A stretch of DNA of 64,000 bases from Glandiceps talaboti (Eukaryota > Hemichordata > Enteropneusta > Spengelidae), in NCBI RefSeq assembly GCF_964340395.1, contig NC_135551.1:12018379-12082378 (forward strand). Reading direction: 5' to 3'. Position numbers and translations under genes: made by a program. Below are positions 29,103 to 42,298 of this stretch, in pieces (the first letter of the stretch is position 1; the number at the start of each line of letters is the position of its first letter). The notes under the pieces were generated by a model, which had not been told where the DNA came from, made no database searches, and saw only the letters and a list, made by a program, of their open reading frames with translations.

Positions 29103-31607
29103 CTAGACTTCAACTAATGACGTGTTCGTATTTACACAAAATTGGTGCAAAGGTAGCCACTTCATTTGATGGAAATTTACTTTATCATTTGCCCTAGCAT
29201 TAAATAGTTCTATATTATATATGTTACAAAGTAATAAATTGAATTCCCTAAAGGATGGTTTCTGTTCCTTTAATTTTACCCAATAGATATATTTCCGAAT
29301 AACTAAAGAAACAAAATTTATAATCATTCTTTCTTGTGGGTCACCAAGAATCATACATAGCTTAGACGGAAATGACGACAAACTTAGCGAATTACCCATT
29401 ACATTGATAACTTCGCCCCACAGGGCCTTAGTATCCTTACATTTAAAAAAAAGGTGTTCCAACGTTTCTGGTTCTTCTTGACAAATCCCACAAAGAAATT
29501 TTGGGTACTTTGTTGGATTATAATGATGAAGTTGCTGATTTGTATAAAGAATATTATGTAAAAGCTTGAATTGGAATTCTCTTGACTTACTTTCATTGGA
29601 AACTTTAAAACTAAGCTCATACAACTTTTTCCAATTTAGGCCAGTGAAAGTTAAACATTTCTCAAGGGTTTCCTCAGTGTTTGGCTTCACAATTCTATTT
29701 TCTAAAAGTTTACTCTTTAGAACCGTCTTTGAAAGTGACTCAAACAAAATTCTTTCATTTCCAATATTAATATAGATATCGTTAGTTGAATGCCCTAACT
29801 GCTTAGCTTTTAAAAAATCTGGGATAGAATGTATCAATCCCATCCATTTCAGTTTGTGATTTAAAGTCAACCCCTTCTGTTCAAATATATGCCATGGAAC
29901 TAACGATTGGCCATGAAAAAAATCCGACACAGAGGAAAAACCCACTTCCTGGAATTTGCCATAGAACACAGACTTCCTATCTACTAAGATGTGTTTATTA
30001 TTCCAAATCAACTGATCATGTTCCTTGTCCCCCAAGTTATTTACTTCGGACCAAATATCCAGACACTCACCGATGAAATCTGTCAGGTACACAGGTAAAA
30101 GCGTTCTTTTAAAGTTACATTTCAATAAAAGCGGTCCCCCAACGTTCTTAATCTTATCAAGTACTAACATTTTCCAAGGGTGAATACAATCACTACAAAA
30201 TAATTGCTTAAGTATAAGAATCCTTTGAGCACTCTTCATAAGAAAAAGGTCAGGCATTTTGAGACCACCATGGCCCACCTCCCCAATCATAACTTTTCTA
30301 GCAACCCTATCCCTTCCCTCCCATAGAAAATCATAAATTAATTTGTGTATTTCATTTATTATGTCATTTGGTATCGTCGTATTAATCAAAATATAGGTCA
30401 GTTTCGAGAGCGCTAATGTTTTTATAACTTGAATTTTTCCAATAAGACTTAATTTTCTACATTTCCATTGCTTTAATATATTTTTTAGATTTTCTATTGG
30501 TTTTGTAAGATTCTCCAATTGGGCAGCAGCTTTATTGTGTGAAAAATGTATACCAACAATTTTAATGGTTGAGGTGGGCCATCTGACCCCGAAATGCCTG
30601 TCCTTCCGGGTGCTCCAGTTACCAAGCCAGACAGCTTCACATTTCTCAATATTAATCTTTAAACCTGAAATATCGTCAAACTTTCCAAGGACTTTAAACA
30701 GAACGTTGGCTGAGTCCACAGAGTCTAAAAAACATGTCATATCATCGGCAAAAGCAGATTCTTTGGCTTCAAAACCTGGGACCCTTATACCCTTAATATC
30801 TGAATTAGATTTAATAGAAAATAACAGTGTTTCTAAAACCAAAATAAAAAGAAGAGGAGATGGGGGGTCTCCTTGCCTGACTCCCCGTTCAATTCTAAAA
30901 TAGCCGGTACTATATCCATTATTCATAACCGTGCATTCAATATTACAATATAAAGCTTTGACCCACTTAATAAAAGAAGCGCCAAAATTGAAATGATCCA
31001 GAACTTTAAAAAGAAATTCCCAGCACACCGTGTCAAATGCTTTTTCGAAGTCAATTGCCAATAAAATACCTGGTATTGATTTTTCTGAAGTATAATGGAA
31101 AATTTCATCGATAAATCTGATATAGTCACCAATTTTTCTACCTTTTACAAAAGCCGACTGAGTTATTCCTATAATAGATGGAAGGGTTTGTTCCATTCGG
31201 CGAGCCAAACATTTAGACACAAGTTTCATATCAAAATTCATTAAAGAGATGGGCCTCCAATTCTTTAGAAATTGTTGGTCTCTCCCTGGTTTCTCTATTA
31301 AAGTGATTATACTTTGTCTCTGTGAGTTGGAAAATTCTCCACGAAAATAACCCAAATTTAAAGCATCTAAAACAAACTGGCCTACAACTGGCCAAAAAGT
31401 AACATAAAATTCCTTTGTCAGGCCATCATTACCTGGACTTTTATTTTTAGGAAACGTGTTTAAGACCTGGTATAACTCATCCATGGTTAATGGACCATCG
31501 CAAATATTACTCTGCTCTGGTAGTAGCCTTGGTAGATCCTGACTCAAGAAATCTTTCATTTTAGCTGCAACGGTATTACTTTTCCTATATAAATCTAAAT
31601 AAATACC
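29103..31607 (-). pseudogene. ORF2 part 3: reverse transcriptase with C-terminal zinc domain
   Basis: Frame open from 31607 after a TAA; first Met at 31559 begins 818 codons. Reverse-transcriptase blocks in order: KNKSPGNDGLTKEFYVTFW, NWRPISLMNFDMKLVSKCLA, AFVKGRKIGDYI, LAIDFEKAFDTV, GVRQGDPPSPLLFILVLE (the usual Leu in GDPLSP is Pro) and SAFADDMTCFLD, the catalytic Asp pair. The C-terminal CGICQEEPETLEHLFFKC is the zf-RVT type zinc motif. The block order and wording are those of the Tx1 branch of L1. The protein copies element RNA at the nicked target. A missing G near 31608 breaks it from the upstream part. Confidence 0.9.
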
Positions 31608-31880
31608 TTAATTTCCTTGAGAATCTCACTAGGCTTTTCTAAAGTGTTGGTTTCTTTATTCTTCAACCTCCGAATAATTGTTTTATTTTTCTTTGCCTTT
31701 TCCAGACCAAGAAAATACTTGTTATTTTTTTCACCTTTTTCATACCACAGAGCACGTGAACGAATAATGGAACCTTGCATAATATAATCGTATTCTTTTT
31801 CTAGTTCTCCCTTGGCTACTTCCAGATGTCTATAATTTTCTTCACTTGGAGTGTCAGAACAAATGTTATCCAAATTCTTA
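31595..31880 (-). pseudogene. ORF2 part 2: linker between endonuclease and RT
   Basis: Reads KNLDNICSDTPSEENYRHLE onward, with SRALWYEKGEKNNKYFLGLE, the conserved stretch just before the RT in L1-type ORF2 proteins. It is in a different frame from both neighbours, so one frameshift lies near 31880 and a compensating one near 31608. The endonuclease and RT parts share a frame. Confidence 0.85.
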
Positions 31881-32840
31881 ACTTTCAAGATCTGCAATCT
31901 TATCCCTTCTAAGTTTAGCTTTTTCTTTGCTATATGAGATAGTAAATTCACGAATTTTAAACTTTAAAAACTCCCAAATAATGATCTTATTTTCACTAGT
32001 ACAATTATGAGCCCACAAATCAATACTATCACTTAGGTTTTTTGTAAACCTTTCATCATGAATAAGACTTTCATTAAATTTCCAATGACCTGGGCCACGC
32101 TTACAATCGTCGTTCTGTAAAATTAATGAAACAGCTGAATGATCGGAATCCACACCTGGAATTATCTCAATTGTTTTCACACTTTGTTGCAAGCAATCAG
32201 AAATCAAAAAATAATCTAATCTACTTTGAATCAAGTTTGGAAGGCGTCGCCGCCAAGTAAAACCTTTCTTATCCCCATGAAAAACCCGCCAAATGTCGAT
32301 CAATTCATGATTCACCAACATCTGATCTATTTGTTGAATAGAGTTCTTCCAAGTTTTGGGGTTCCCTCCTGATCTATCAAGATGCACATCAAGAGCAAAG
32401 TTGAAATCCCCCCCAAAAATCACAAAAGTAGAAGGGTCAGAGCAGTTTTCAGTCAACAGCTTTGCAATGGTCTTCATGAATGAATTGTGGTTTTGTTCAA
32501 CGTTTGGAGCATACACATTTAGGAGAATGTAGGGAGAATCATCCAACTCAGCGGCAATGAAAATATACCTTCCATCCTCATCAATAATTACATTTTTGAT
32601 CAGTACACTATTAATATTATTTATAATTGTCATGACCCCTCTGCTGTTATTTGCCCCGTGAGCAAACCAACACTTGCCAAGAAACTGCTTACTCCAAAAG
32701 TCGATGTCCGCATTACAACTATGTGTCTCCTGAAGAAAAACTACATTATATTTTTTTACAGTTAACCATTTACACAATTTTCTGCGCTTACTTAAATTAC
32801 GAAGACCCCTAGTGTTAAATGTTAAACAACGTAAATTCAT
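31878..32840 (-). pseudogene. ORF2 part 1: APE-type endonuclease
   Basis: Starts at MNLRCLTFNTRGLRN (32840), which is the usual beginning of the fold. Catalytic motifs: VVFLQETHS, LNVYAPN, GGDFNFALD, SRLDYFLIS and GVDSDHSAVSL. It nicks target DNA to prime reverse transcription. Ends prematurely at a TAA (31878) by frameshift. Confidence 0.9.
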
Positions 32841-34170
32841 GGAAGAACGGAAAACATTAATATAGTGCAAATTCGATGCAAGTCAAAACAAAAGAACAAC
32901 ATGAAAAGGTGAGGGAGCAAAAGAGTATGGCGACAGAGGAACCAACACAAGCGAAAAGAAGGCAATGACATACAAAGGCACAGGCACAGACACATTACAA
33001 AAGAAGGAAAACACGAGAAAAACACAAAAGATGTCCAGGTGAAAGGAGCACCGAACAGGTGGGAAAAGCAAACTGCCGCAACAGATAAAGCACCCGTCCA
33101 CCCAAATCCTCTCTCAATGTAGTAAACACTACTGAAAATACAGAAAGATTACTTTAAAATCTATCTACTAACTGGAAACAGACATGCTTGTTCATAATTC
33201 TTTCCATTATAGACAAGGCAACACTTCCAACATCGATGAAAACGTAACCCAAATTTAGTTAAACACACATACCGCTAACAACACAAACTAATGCCACGTG
33301 TAAACTGTGTTTGCTGTCAAAATAACATTATCTCTGAAATAGAACTGAGAAATAAAAAAAATAAAAACATTAAAGCATGCATCTACTACACGCAATGCTA
33401 TGGCTTGAAAAAAAAAACATTATTGAAACGGACTATAAATGTTTCTGAACCATTAACTGTAAACAGTTCTTTGTAAAAATAGTTCACGGATGAATTTTTT
33501 CATGGTGTACAACGTGATTATGGACGTAAGTTACAACTAATAGGCAGTGTACTCCATAACTTCAATTTTTCCGACAACGAGTTGCAGCCAAGGATAATAT
33601 CCCAATTGGGTAGACATCGACATGTACAACAATGACAGACAAATTCTTACTCTTCATCCTGGCCGTTGATACAGTTTATTGTTTATGAATAACTTGCCGT
33701 TCGAGAAGTTGCACTTTACCTAAAGTCTCGCGGACTGATTTCCAATATGGCGTCGGTCATTATACTCATTAACATATTCATTTTTTTTTCAAATTTCAAA
33801 AAAAAAATCATGAAAAATAGAAGAGAATACGTGCTGACTTGAAATTAACAAATCTAAGTAAGCTACCCTCTGTGCATCAACACACCACATATCAAAGCAA
33901 TCTGAATTGAAGTTTATGAGGAGTTGATGAAAATGTCATTTTGGGAAAAAAAATCATAAAAAATTGAAAATGGCACAGATCAACTTGGCAAAAACAAATC
34001 TGAATAGCCTCCCCCCAGGGAACATGCACACCAAATATCGAAGAATTCCGACTGTCACTTCCGGAGTAGATAGTGAAAATATAAAAGTTTGACGGACACC
34101 TATGATTCACTCTACTCTCTATACCTCAATACCCACCTATACCTAAAGCTGACAGCGGAGCTAAAAATAA

Positions 34171-35381
34171 AGGGGTGCCCTAATTTACATATTTATTTGC
34201 ATATCATTAGCATAATATTAGGAAGTGAAAAAAGTTTCCAAAATCAAAAAACTCCTATTTTATTCATTCGGCAAACTAAAATGCACTGAAATGTATTGAG
34301 ATCACTTATTTCCATACCTTTAACATAATTCACAATGTAAAAATTTCAGGAAGGAGGTTGACAGTTACACAGACGATGTTACAGTAATGTTGGCAAGCAT
34401 GTTTTACACACAGGAGTGACAACACATGGCATTGTTGATGTACATGTATGCACCTCTAGTCTAGCTATCACTTAGTTTTGAGTTGTTGGTTTCACCTTGT
34501 AAATGTGCATGTCATTCATAAAAATTAATTGCAAACAATTCATTTCCCTTTATTTCTCTAAAATTTGATATCTTTTTAATTTTCATGAATGGAAACTGAT
34601 TTTTCATCAAAATTTGCCGGAAATACGTACATTTTTAATGTGACGAATTTGGGCTAAGAATAACCGAATACGTTCAGTGCAAATGTACAGTAACAAACAT
34701 GGCTGCCACATCGGAGCTACCTCGTGGTACTACGATCGCGATTCACATCCAAACATGATCATTTAGGACATTAATTTTACCATGGAACCGTACCGGAGTA
34801 GTTATTTCTAAAGAACATGTATAAATTTTAGGATTTTGTTCGTATTCATCAATACAATGCGAAAATTGTCGTGACATCGTACATCGTATGCGTACTGTAT
34901 TACGTACGGGAAGGCTTGGAAATTACCGACTTGATAAACCCAGCCATAGAAACTACCAACGTACCGTCTTCTACTTTACGACGGTACTACATTTACTGTT
35001 TTTGTTTCGGCTACCATTGTTATAATCAAGGCGATAAATAAGTTCATAAATGATGATAGACGCAGTGTCGCTGTTCACTTCCTTCATTAACGGCATTGAA
35101 TAGAATCTCTTGAAGACGTTCACGCCAAAACAAAGGGCGCTGAATGCAAACAAAGGGGCGGTCCTGTAAACAGAGGGGCAGTCCATGAAAACAGAGGGGA
35201 GAACACTGTGTATATTTTGCCAACTAGAGACTGAAAGCAACATCCTATAGACCAAATATCAAAATGCATGTAATCTTCCCAGTGGTTTTGGCCTTAACAT
35301 TAATTCAGCCACAGATAGGCAGACAGACAGACAGACACCTGAGACATGAAATTCATAAAACTCAAGTACAAATTTTGAATA
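34171..35381. other. no gene seen
   Basis: AT-rich at the left, with a GC-richer stretch 34680-35230 containing acatggctgccacatcgg and gggcggtcctgtaaacag. Neither strand shows a supported exon. A short (GACA)n lies at 35318-35335. Confidence 0.45.
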
Positions 35382-36345
35382 AACAAGTCATTGACAATGA
35401 CATAGTCCCCGCTATGATTGGGTTTTAAGGAACTGGCAGTTTATGATGTCATTTTCTTGATATCACTACTCTGATCACGCAACAACACTTGTGAACCTAA
35501 ATAAAACAGACTTAGATATGTTGTGACTGCTCATTGGATATGGAACATGCCTACTCATGTTGTATCTCCTCGTTGGACATGGGACATCGCTACTCTTCAA
35601 GATGACGTGATGGCATAATCCATTCAACAATAAAGGATAGGTCGGGTATGTGGGGGGGGGGGGACCTGTTCAAGCATGTCTGAGTTATGGCTTTGGACAT
35701 GAAAACTGCGCAATCAAAATGACTGCCAGGCAGCCATATTGGATCGTATCACGGTGAAAATGGATATGCACATGTATGTCATAGAACACTGTGCTAATAC
35801 TAACTTTGAATGAGATCTGTTCAAGCATGTCTGAGTTATGGCTTTGGACATGGAAAATTCGCAAACAAAATGGCTGCCAGGCAGCCATATTGGATTGTAT
35901 CATAACGGAAATGGATATGCACATGTATGTCATAGAACACTGCTAATACCAACTTTGAATGAGATCTGTTCAAGCATTTCTGAGGTATGGCTTTGGACAT
36001 GGAATATTCGCAAACAAAATGGCTACCAGGCAGCCATATTGGATCGTATCACGACAACAATTATTATGCACATGTATGTCATATAACACTGTCCTAATAG
36101 CAACTTTGAATGAGATCTGTTCACGCATATCTGAGTTATGGCTTTGGACAGGGAAAATCCGCAAACAAAATGGCTGCTACATGTAGGCAGCTATATTGGA
36201 TCATATCATAAAACAAATTGACGTGCATATGTATGCCATAATATGTTGCCCCTGTACCAAGTTTGAAAAAAATCGGTCATGGCATCTCCAAGAAACGGCT
36301 GCGGATGGATGGACGCACGGACGGACGCACGGACAGACGGAATGT
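35382..36345. mobile_element. tandem-repeat element, copy 3 (3' end lost)
   Basis: Starts caagtcattgacaatgacat, then tagtccccgctatgattgggtt as at 4894; about four copies of the 145-bp unit; then a (GGAC)n tail ending acagacggaatg. The terminal hairpin of the intact copy is missing. Confidence 0.8.
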
Positions 36346-37371
36346 AGAAAAGCAAAAGACTGTTTTTATCAGCTGACTGAAACACTTGATTGTATAATAC
36401 TACCGGTACTAATCAAAATCATCTGATCTCAATACAATATGTACATGTATAGCTCACATAAAAGAATTTATACTAAATTACTATATTTTGTATAATTATA
36501 ATTGTTTTGATGGATATATATATATGCTTGCATATATGTATGTCTCATAAGGCTTATTGATCTAACGCATAGTTTTAATGAATCATTTGCATAATTAATG
36601 ATTTTCAGCAATTAGATTATTTTTAAAGAATGCATAAAGACATTTTAATATAGTGAACACATATTGCCTGGCCATGAGGGCTATAGCACCCGTTTATTAC
36701 ACCCGAGGGACTGTGAGTTACCAGAATCACATGCTATTTCCCGAGGCCAAAGGCCGAGGGAAATAGCATGTGATTCTGGTAACTCACAGTCACGAGGGGG
36801 TAATGAACGGGTGCTATAGCCCGAATATAGGCCAGGCAATATGTGTTTTATAATATACCTCATGCTGTGAACTCGCGGTGGCAGACGACATCGTCAGAAG
36901 CTCCCATTTTGACCTGCTGTGAACGCGCGGTGGTCACGTGACCATGTAAAAATTGATGGGACTATTTCCCCAAGGGAAGTAGTCATTCTATTTTCCTATC
37001 ACGTGACTGATTCTAGCGAATCATGGCACAGCATTATCACTAGGTATATTATAATTTAGTATATACACTGATGATAGCAAAGTCTTTGCACAATATAAAG
37101 TTTGATAATGTGTAGCTTGTGGTTTGAATGACTCATTTGCATATATTTTTTCTAATTAATTAATTTCAGTAAGTCGGCTATATCTTAACATAAAGCAGAC
37201 ATCCTGAAAAGAGTATGATGTAACTTATAAGTTATAATTACTTTAAATGAGTCATTAACATAATTAATGAGTGTCAGTAATTAGGCTATATCTTAAGAGT
37301 GTACTCTTAAAATTCATTATAATGTACTACATACAATACCAATGCACACAGCTTCTAATAAAAATACTTTG
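36346..37371. repeat. diverged AT-rich repeats
   Basis: Several loosely related units with gactcatttgcataattaat, then cagtaattaggctatatctt, continue to about 39000 with two elements inserted between them. The unit is roughly 180-200 bp. No gene. Confidence 0.55.
36657..36846. mobile_element. 190-bp palindrome (foldback MITE)
   Basis: acacatattgcctggcc at the left end and ggccaggcaatatgtgt at the right end. Arms of about 85 bp meet at gaggccaaaggccga. The inner 40 bp of the stem (gtgagttaccagaatcacat, then gctatttccc) are perfectly paired. The DNA could extrude as a cruciform. Confidence 0.85.
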
Positions 37372-38717
37372 CAGGGCTCGAAATTCGCGGTAGTCCCGCG
37401 TCCACAGACTACCAATGTTTGTCTCTGGGCTACCAAATTATGTGAGTGGTAGCCCAATTGGGCTACTAAGTTTTGAATGAAACTATGACACCCTGACTCC
37501 GACACCTTCCTGGGCCGGAGGCCTCCGAGGTCACAGTCCTGTGGGATGTGTTCTCGCCAAAATTAGCGTCAAAATCTGTGCGTCTTTTCCAAATTTGCAT
37601 CCACACTACATGTATCAAATGTACACGAAATACATGTACACTGTACACGTCATTCTTCCGTTCATCGTATACACAGCTTGTACTTCCAAAATGTCACAAC
37701 AAAACATTTATATGCAACAATATTCTGTATAGCGATTTAACGTTATCTTTCTGTACTTTCAATTTCCCATGGTAATCACTCTCTGGAAATCTGCTCTCCG
37801 GCCCGGGCCCTTCCGGTTCTTCTCGGAGTTGGAGTACAGTACACTCTCGGTACAGCACTGCTGCAGTAACTAAATTCCATAACATGAATGACAGCTTTAA
37901 CTTTCAACTTGACAGAGACACAGTTGTAATGGTGTTTGATAAAATTTTATGCTAATGAGAACTGTTAACTTGGTATACACCTACAGATTCGTTTATTCTT
38001 GAACGATGCCTAAAACATTCCGTGTGTAAACCACGCTCACGCACCCCCTGAGAGCATGCAGTGGTGAATGGTAAATTCACGTAATGCATTCGATCTAGTA
38101 GTAGTAGCAAAGCTCAAAAGAAAGTTGAAGTTTTAGTGAGAATGAAATGGTGACATGAAGATTTGAATTTATCTGAGTGAAGTTTTCAGCATGGACCGTC
38201 TGCTGACGTGGTCTTAGACTCTGTTTGATTATCTCTTCGCCCATGAATGGAAGGTGCTTTGCCGTAATGGCCATCATGTATGAATACAAATCCTGTCTAA
38301 CCCGTCTGTTAATAAGTAACCAATCACGTCGATAGATAATGATAACAGCACATAGGGGTGGGGTGTGGGGTTTTTTTGTTTTTTTTCATTGCAATGATAA
38401 CCGTACGTTGTAACAGTAAGCCTCATACGGTCCCACTTTATGACATGTCCCCAGAGACACATACATGCAAAAAATTGCGTTCCCAATGTCAAATATGGCA
38501 TGAAATACACACAAATAACGTGCTAACGTGACTCTTAAGTCATTCAATCAATTATCGAATTCAATACATCATATAGTTACATACAATGTATATACACAGA
38601 CACCATTAATTTAGGAATGCATGCATATGGGCTACCAGTCATTGCTCTCGGGCTACCAAATTTTAAAGATGGTAGCCCACCTGGGCTACCAAGAAAAAAA
38701 ACGAATTTCGAGCCCTG
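37372..38717. mobile_element. hAT-like non-autonomous element, 1346 bp
   Basis: TIR CAGGGCTCGAAATTCG at the left and CGAATTTCGAGCCCTG at the right, 16 bp perfect. Direct flanks ctttg at 37367-37371 and 38718-38722 are a 5-bp duplication. Subterminal copies of gggctacca occur near both ends. The inside resembles 53330-53990. No transposase frame. CAGGG termini are usual for hAT; 5-bp duplications occur in some hAT lineages. Confidence 0.75.
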
Positions 38718-39772
38718 CTTTGAGATGTAGGTTTTAGCTATAATGACTCATTTCCATAATTAATGATTTCAGTAATTAGGCTATATCTTCAAGATGTATG
38801 CTTAAAATTCACAATAAAACTTGTTACACACTTTAAACATGACTGATCACATATTTTCTGAAAAGCGCGTTGATCTACCTTTTAGTTTGAATGACTCATT
38901 TGCATAATGAACAATTATCAATAATACGGCTATATCTTAAAAATGTACTCTAGACTTCAAATTCAACTAAATTTGGTACATATTTCAAATATATACTAAT
39001 TGCATATAAAGAATGATGGGAAACATCCCAAATGCAACATAGAGATGGGATTCAAGTGGGTTTTCGGTAACCTTAGCTTAAACCTAGGTACATTAAAATT
39101 TCACTGCATTTTTTGGCTCATTCTTTTACTCCAAATTAAAAGAAGTGCAGGGTTAGATCGGGGTTTGGAGTGCATAATCTTTTAATCCATTTTGGGGTCA
39201 CCTAACCCTGCATTGAAAATATGAGTTAGTGACCGAGTGGGCTTCATGTTTCCTGCCCTCTATAACTTTTTGATAACATATTTGATTTTTACACTCAATG
39301 GTTTAACAGCAATATTATAAGGGGAAAACAGATAAAAAGAAATCCCAGCTCTAACCCTCCACTTTTTTACCTAACCCCTTAAAGGTCAGTTTTGACTGGG
39401 CCTCATGTTACCTGGAAACCTTCGTGGTGCTAATTAGGGTTAGCCAAGTGACTGGTTTGTCAAGGTTACTGACCCTAGTATTAAGGTAGAATAGCAGGGA
39501 AGCCATTGGCGAAACATCCCGGGGCTGATACTTAGTTATTCATAAATTTTCTTAGAAATTCAAAAATCTCCCCGCTCGCCCCCACTTGGCTCCCTCAAAC
39601 TTTTATTCAACTAATACCACCTAATTTCAAATTTTACCTATGGTACTACTTTGGGAATAAGGTGCATTCATTGTTACCCCTTCATCGTGAAATATGCTAC
39701 ATCCATAACGTTATAATATAAGGAAAATCAAATTCAAATAAAAAGTTTGATATTGTATGTATGTAATTCTTC
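38718..39772. other. no gene seen
   Basis: Rest of the AT-rich repeat family to about 39000, then unique-looking sequence up to the transposon border. Confidence 0.45.
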
Positions 39773-39903
39773 GTATTCACGTGACGTCACAAATTTACAT
39801 ATGAATACACGTGGCCATTTTGGCAGACAACAGCGTAACCGCGCGAACGCCTGTCAAATTCGAATTGTTTACATTTTGTAATCCCGACTTCCGCATTCCT
39901 AGG

Positions 39904-42108
39904 ATGCCAGACTTTTGTTGTATAATTCAGTGTGGTAACAGAGGTGATAGAGATGTCGGTAAGAGGTTTTTTCGGATACCTAAGATTAGAACAAAAGAAG
40001 GTGAGAGGACGAAAGAAATATCTCGAAAGCGTCAGAAAAAGTGGCTTTCAAATATACGTCGTGCGGACATAAAAACATCGGGAATTGAGAGTGGATACTT
40101 GAGAGTCTGTAGTGATCACTTCGTTAGCGGTAAGTAAGAATAACTATAGTAAACATAATTTTGTTCAATTTAACGATAATTACTGTAGGATAACATGTAA
40201 TATAGTAATCCGAATTCAAATCAATCCGTGTACGCAGGGACGGCAGGTTGACTAGAATATAGTAATCACACCATCGGCAAATGTACCGTTGTACGAACAT
40301 GGTTTATGCATGATGTAACCAACATGACGTGTCATACAGCGGTATGCATACAGCATGTATAGTGGATATCGCGGGTGGATACAAATTACCTTGTTTTACT
40401 TCTATTTCATGAACCAAAATAGTATTCAAATATATATTTGACAAAAAGATCCGGGCTGTCGAAGCGACAGTCCAACCTCGCCTGTAGCTTTGTTTACGTT
40501 CAACACAACGTAAACATGTATATAAAGGGTCGGCCCTTCCTTACTTCTCCGTATTGAGTGAAACGCACACACCGCGTAACGTCAGTGAAAGCTGTAATTT
40601 GAACGCGATGTCGTCTGTTTGTCTATCGCGCGTCATGCATATCCACCGTAAATTAAAATGCTGTACTTTTAGTACAATTACAAGCTTAATAAAGTTAAAT
40701 ATGTATGAAGTAAAAACTTGATTCTGAATGCCAAATGTTTAGTAACATTGAAAAGTAAACAAGCATTGCAACCAAGTGTAAAATTATGTTTGTCGTTTTT
40801 TTTTCAGGTGGGCCAAGTAAACTGTATGATGAAAATAGTCTAGACTGGGCACCAACACTGAAATTAGGACATGCTGAAAATGTGACACCGGACTCGGCAG
40901 CAGAAAGGTACCAACGGCACCAACAACGTGATTATAAGAAAAGAAAACAATCAGAATCAGCCTGTTTACTTCAGTCACTCTCAAAGAAAACAAATGTTTC
41001 ATCCAAGCCAAATAACGACATTACAGATTCTCCTGTACCCCTTCCTAAGTCTAATCAGAGAGTGAGACATGTTGAGTGTCAGACAGACATAACAATGAAT
41101 GACATGTTGCAAATGGAAATAGATGCTACAACACTCAAAGAAGATGCAAAGAAGACTAATGTAGAACTATATGACCTAAGACAAAAGGTCCTTGTTGTTG
41201 AATTCAACCAACTTTCTTTTGAAACCAGTGACGAGAAGACACGTTTTTATACAGGCTTGCCAAACTTCACAATTTTACTTGCAGTTTTTGAGTTATGTTC
41301 ATCATTTATAAAATCCACACATAGAAATATTCTTTCAAAATTTCAGGAATTTATTTTAGTTCTAATGAGACTTAGACTTAACTTACAACTTCAAGATTTA
41401 GCTTACAGGTTTCACATATCCCAATCTACAGCCTCCAGAATTTTTACGAAATGGATAGATGTAATGTCAGTTAGACTTAATTTTCTCATTATTTGGCCAG
41501 ATAGAGAAGTGCTAAGGGAAACGATGCCAGCTGAGTTCCGTAAGTCTTTTGGGAATAGAGTTTCTGTTATTATTGATTGTTTTGAAATTTTTATTGATAG
41601 GCCCTCTAATCTTAAAGCCCGTGCACAAACCTGGTCAAGTTACAAGCATCATAACACTGTTAAGTTTCTCATTGGATTTGCTCCTCAAGGTGGTGTGTCA
41701 TTCATTTCAAAGGGATGGGGAGGGCGAGTTAGTGACAAATATCTTACTGAGCACTGTGATTTACTTCAAAATCTTGTCAATGGTGATATTGTTCTAGCAG
41801 ACCGTGGTTTTGACATTGCCGACAGTGTAGGTTACTACTGTGCCACTCTGAAAATTCCAGCATTTACTAAAGGAAAATCACAGTTACCGGCTCTTGAAGT
41901 GGAAACAACTAGAAAAATTGCACACGTTCGAATACATGTTGAGAGGGTGATTGGACATGTTCGCAGAAAATATCAAGTTTTACAAAGTACATTGCCTATT
42001 GAATATTTGATTAAGAAGTCAGGTGATGTTGAAACACCAATTGATAAAATAGTAAAAATTTGTTGCGCTTTGACCAACTTGTGTGACTCAATTGTTCCAA
42101 TGGAATAA
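39904..42108 (+). CDS. THAP domain DDE transposase (two exons)
   Basis: Exons 39904-40129 and 40808-42108, 508 residues. The THAP zinc finger (from [15 protein letters not shown], through FFRIP, to CSDHFVSG) binds the element's DNA. Next is an HTH_Tnp_4-like helical domain ([14 protein letters not shown], then [20 protein letters not shown]), then a DDE_Tnp_4 nuclease with Asp in VIIDCFEIF, Asp in [11 protein letters not shown] and Glu in [18 protein letters not shown]. All three catalytic acids are present and the frame is intact, so it may be functional. The donor AGCG|GTAAGT and acceptor ttttttttcag split a Gly codon. Start chosen at the ATG that begins the THAP fold; the upstream in-frame GTG is not used in animals. 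AATAAA at 42247. Confidence 0.9.
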
Positions 42109-42246
42109 AAAAGAACACTAACAAAACAATACAATGTAGGGTCTGTTATGTCAAATTCTTTATTATCATACAAATATAAATCTTTCTTTCTTCCACATAT
42201 TTACAACAGAAGTTAAAATGGTTTCAGTTGGCTAAGACTGACAGTA

Positions 42247-42252
42247 AATAAA
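42247..42252 (+). terminator. poly(A) signal of the transposase gene
   Basis: AATAAA about 140 nt after the stop codon, on the coding strand. No other such hexamer lies between. Confidence 0.5.
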
Positions 42253-42298
42253 ACTCTTCTTGGTATGGTATGGAGTAGAATACAGTATTCTTACAAGC

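Larger units (their letters stand above)
28937..33702 (-). mobile_element. Tx1/L1-like non-LTR retrotransposon, 4766 bp
   Basis: Poly-A tail (run of T at 28938-28963 on the + strand) on the left, 5' end at 33702. Target duplication: gaaaagttgcac at 28925-28936 and gagaagttgcac at 33703-33714, 12 bp with one mismatch. Copy A of the host repeat (7073-7090) shows the unbroken site. It encodes an endonuclease, a reverse transcriptase and a zinc-knuckle C-terminus in one ORF2 broken by two small frameshifts. The roughly 830 nt 5' of ORF2 carry no ORF1, so the copy is either 5' truncated or from a single-ORF lineage. Confidence 0.93.
27403..34170. repeat. dispersed segment, copy B (paralog of 4633-7260)
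   Basis: Matches copy A over 27403-28936 and 33703-33960, interrupted by the MITE at 27976 and the retrotransposon at 28937. The left end carries tagctccgctg and the right end near 34148-34158 cagcggagcta, an inverted pair that may be the real termini of this family. Confidence 0.75.

Noticed and set aside
39811-39903. Upstream in-frame extension of the transposase beginning at a GTG
   Set aside because: GTG is not a normal animal start and the THAP fold begins at the ATG 39904. The extension lies in the inferred terminal repeat.
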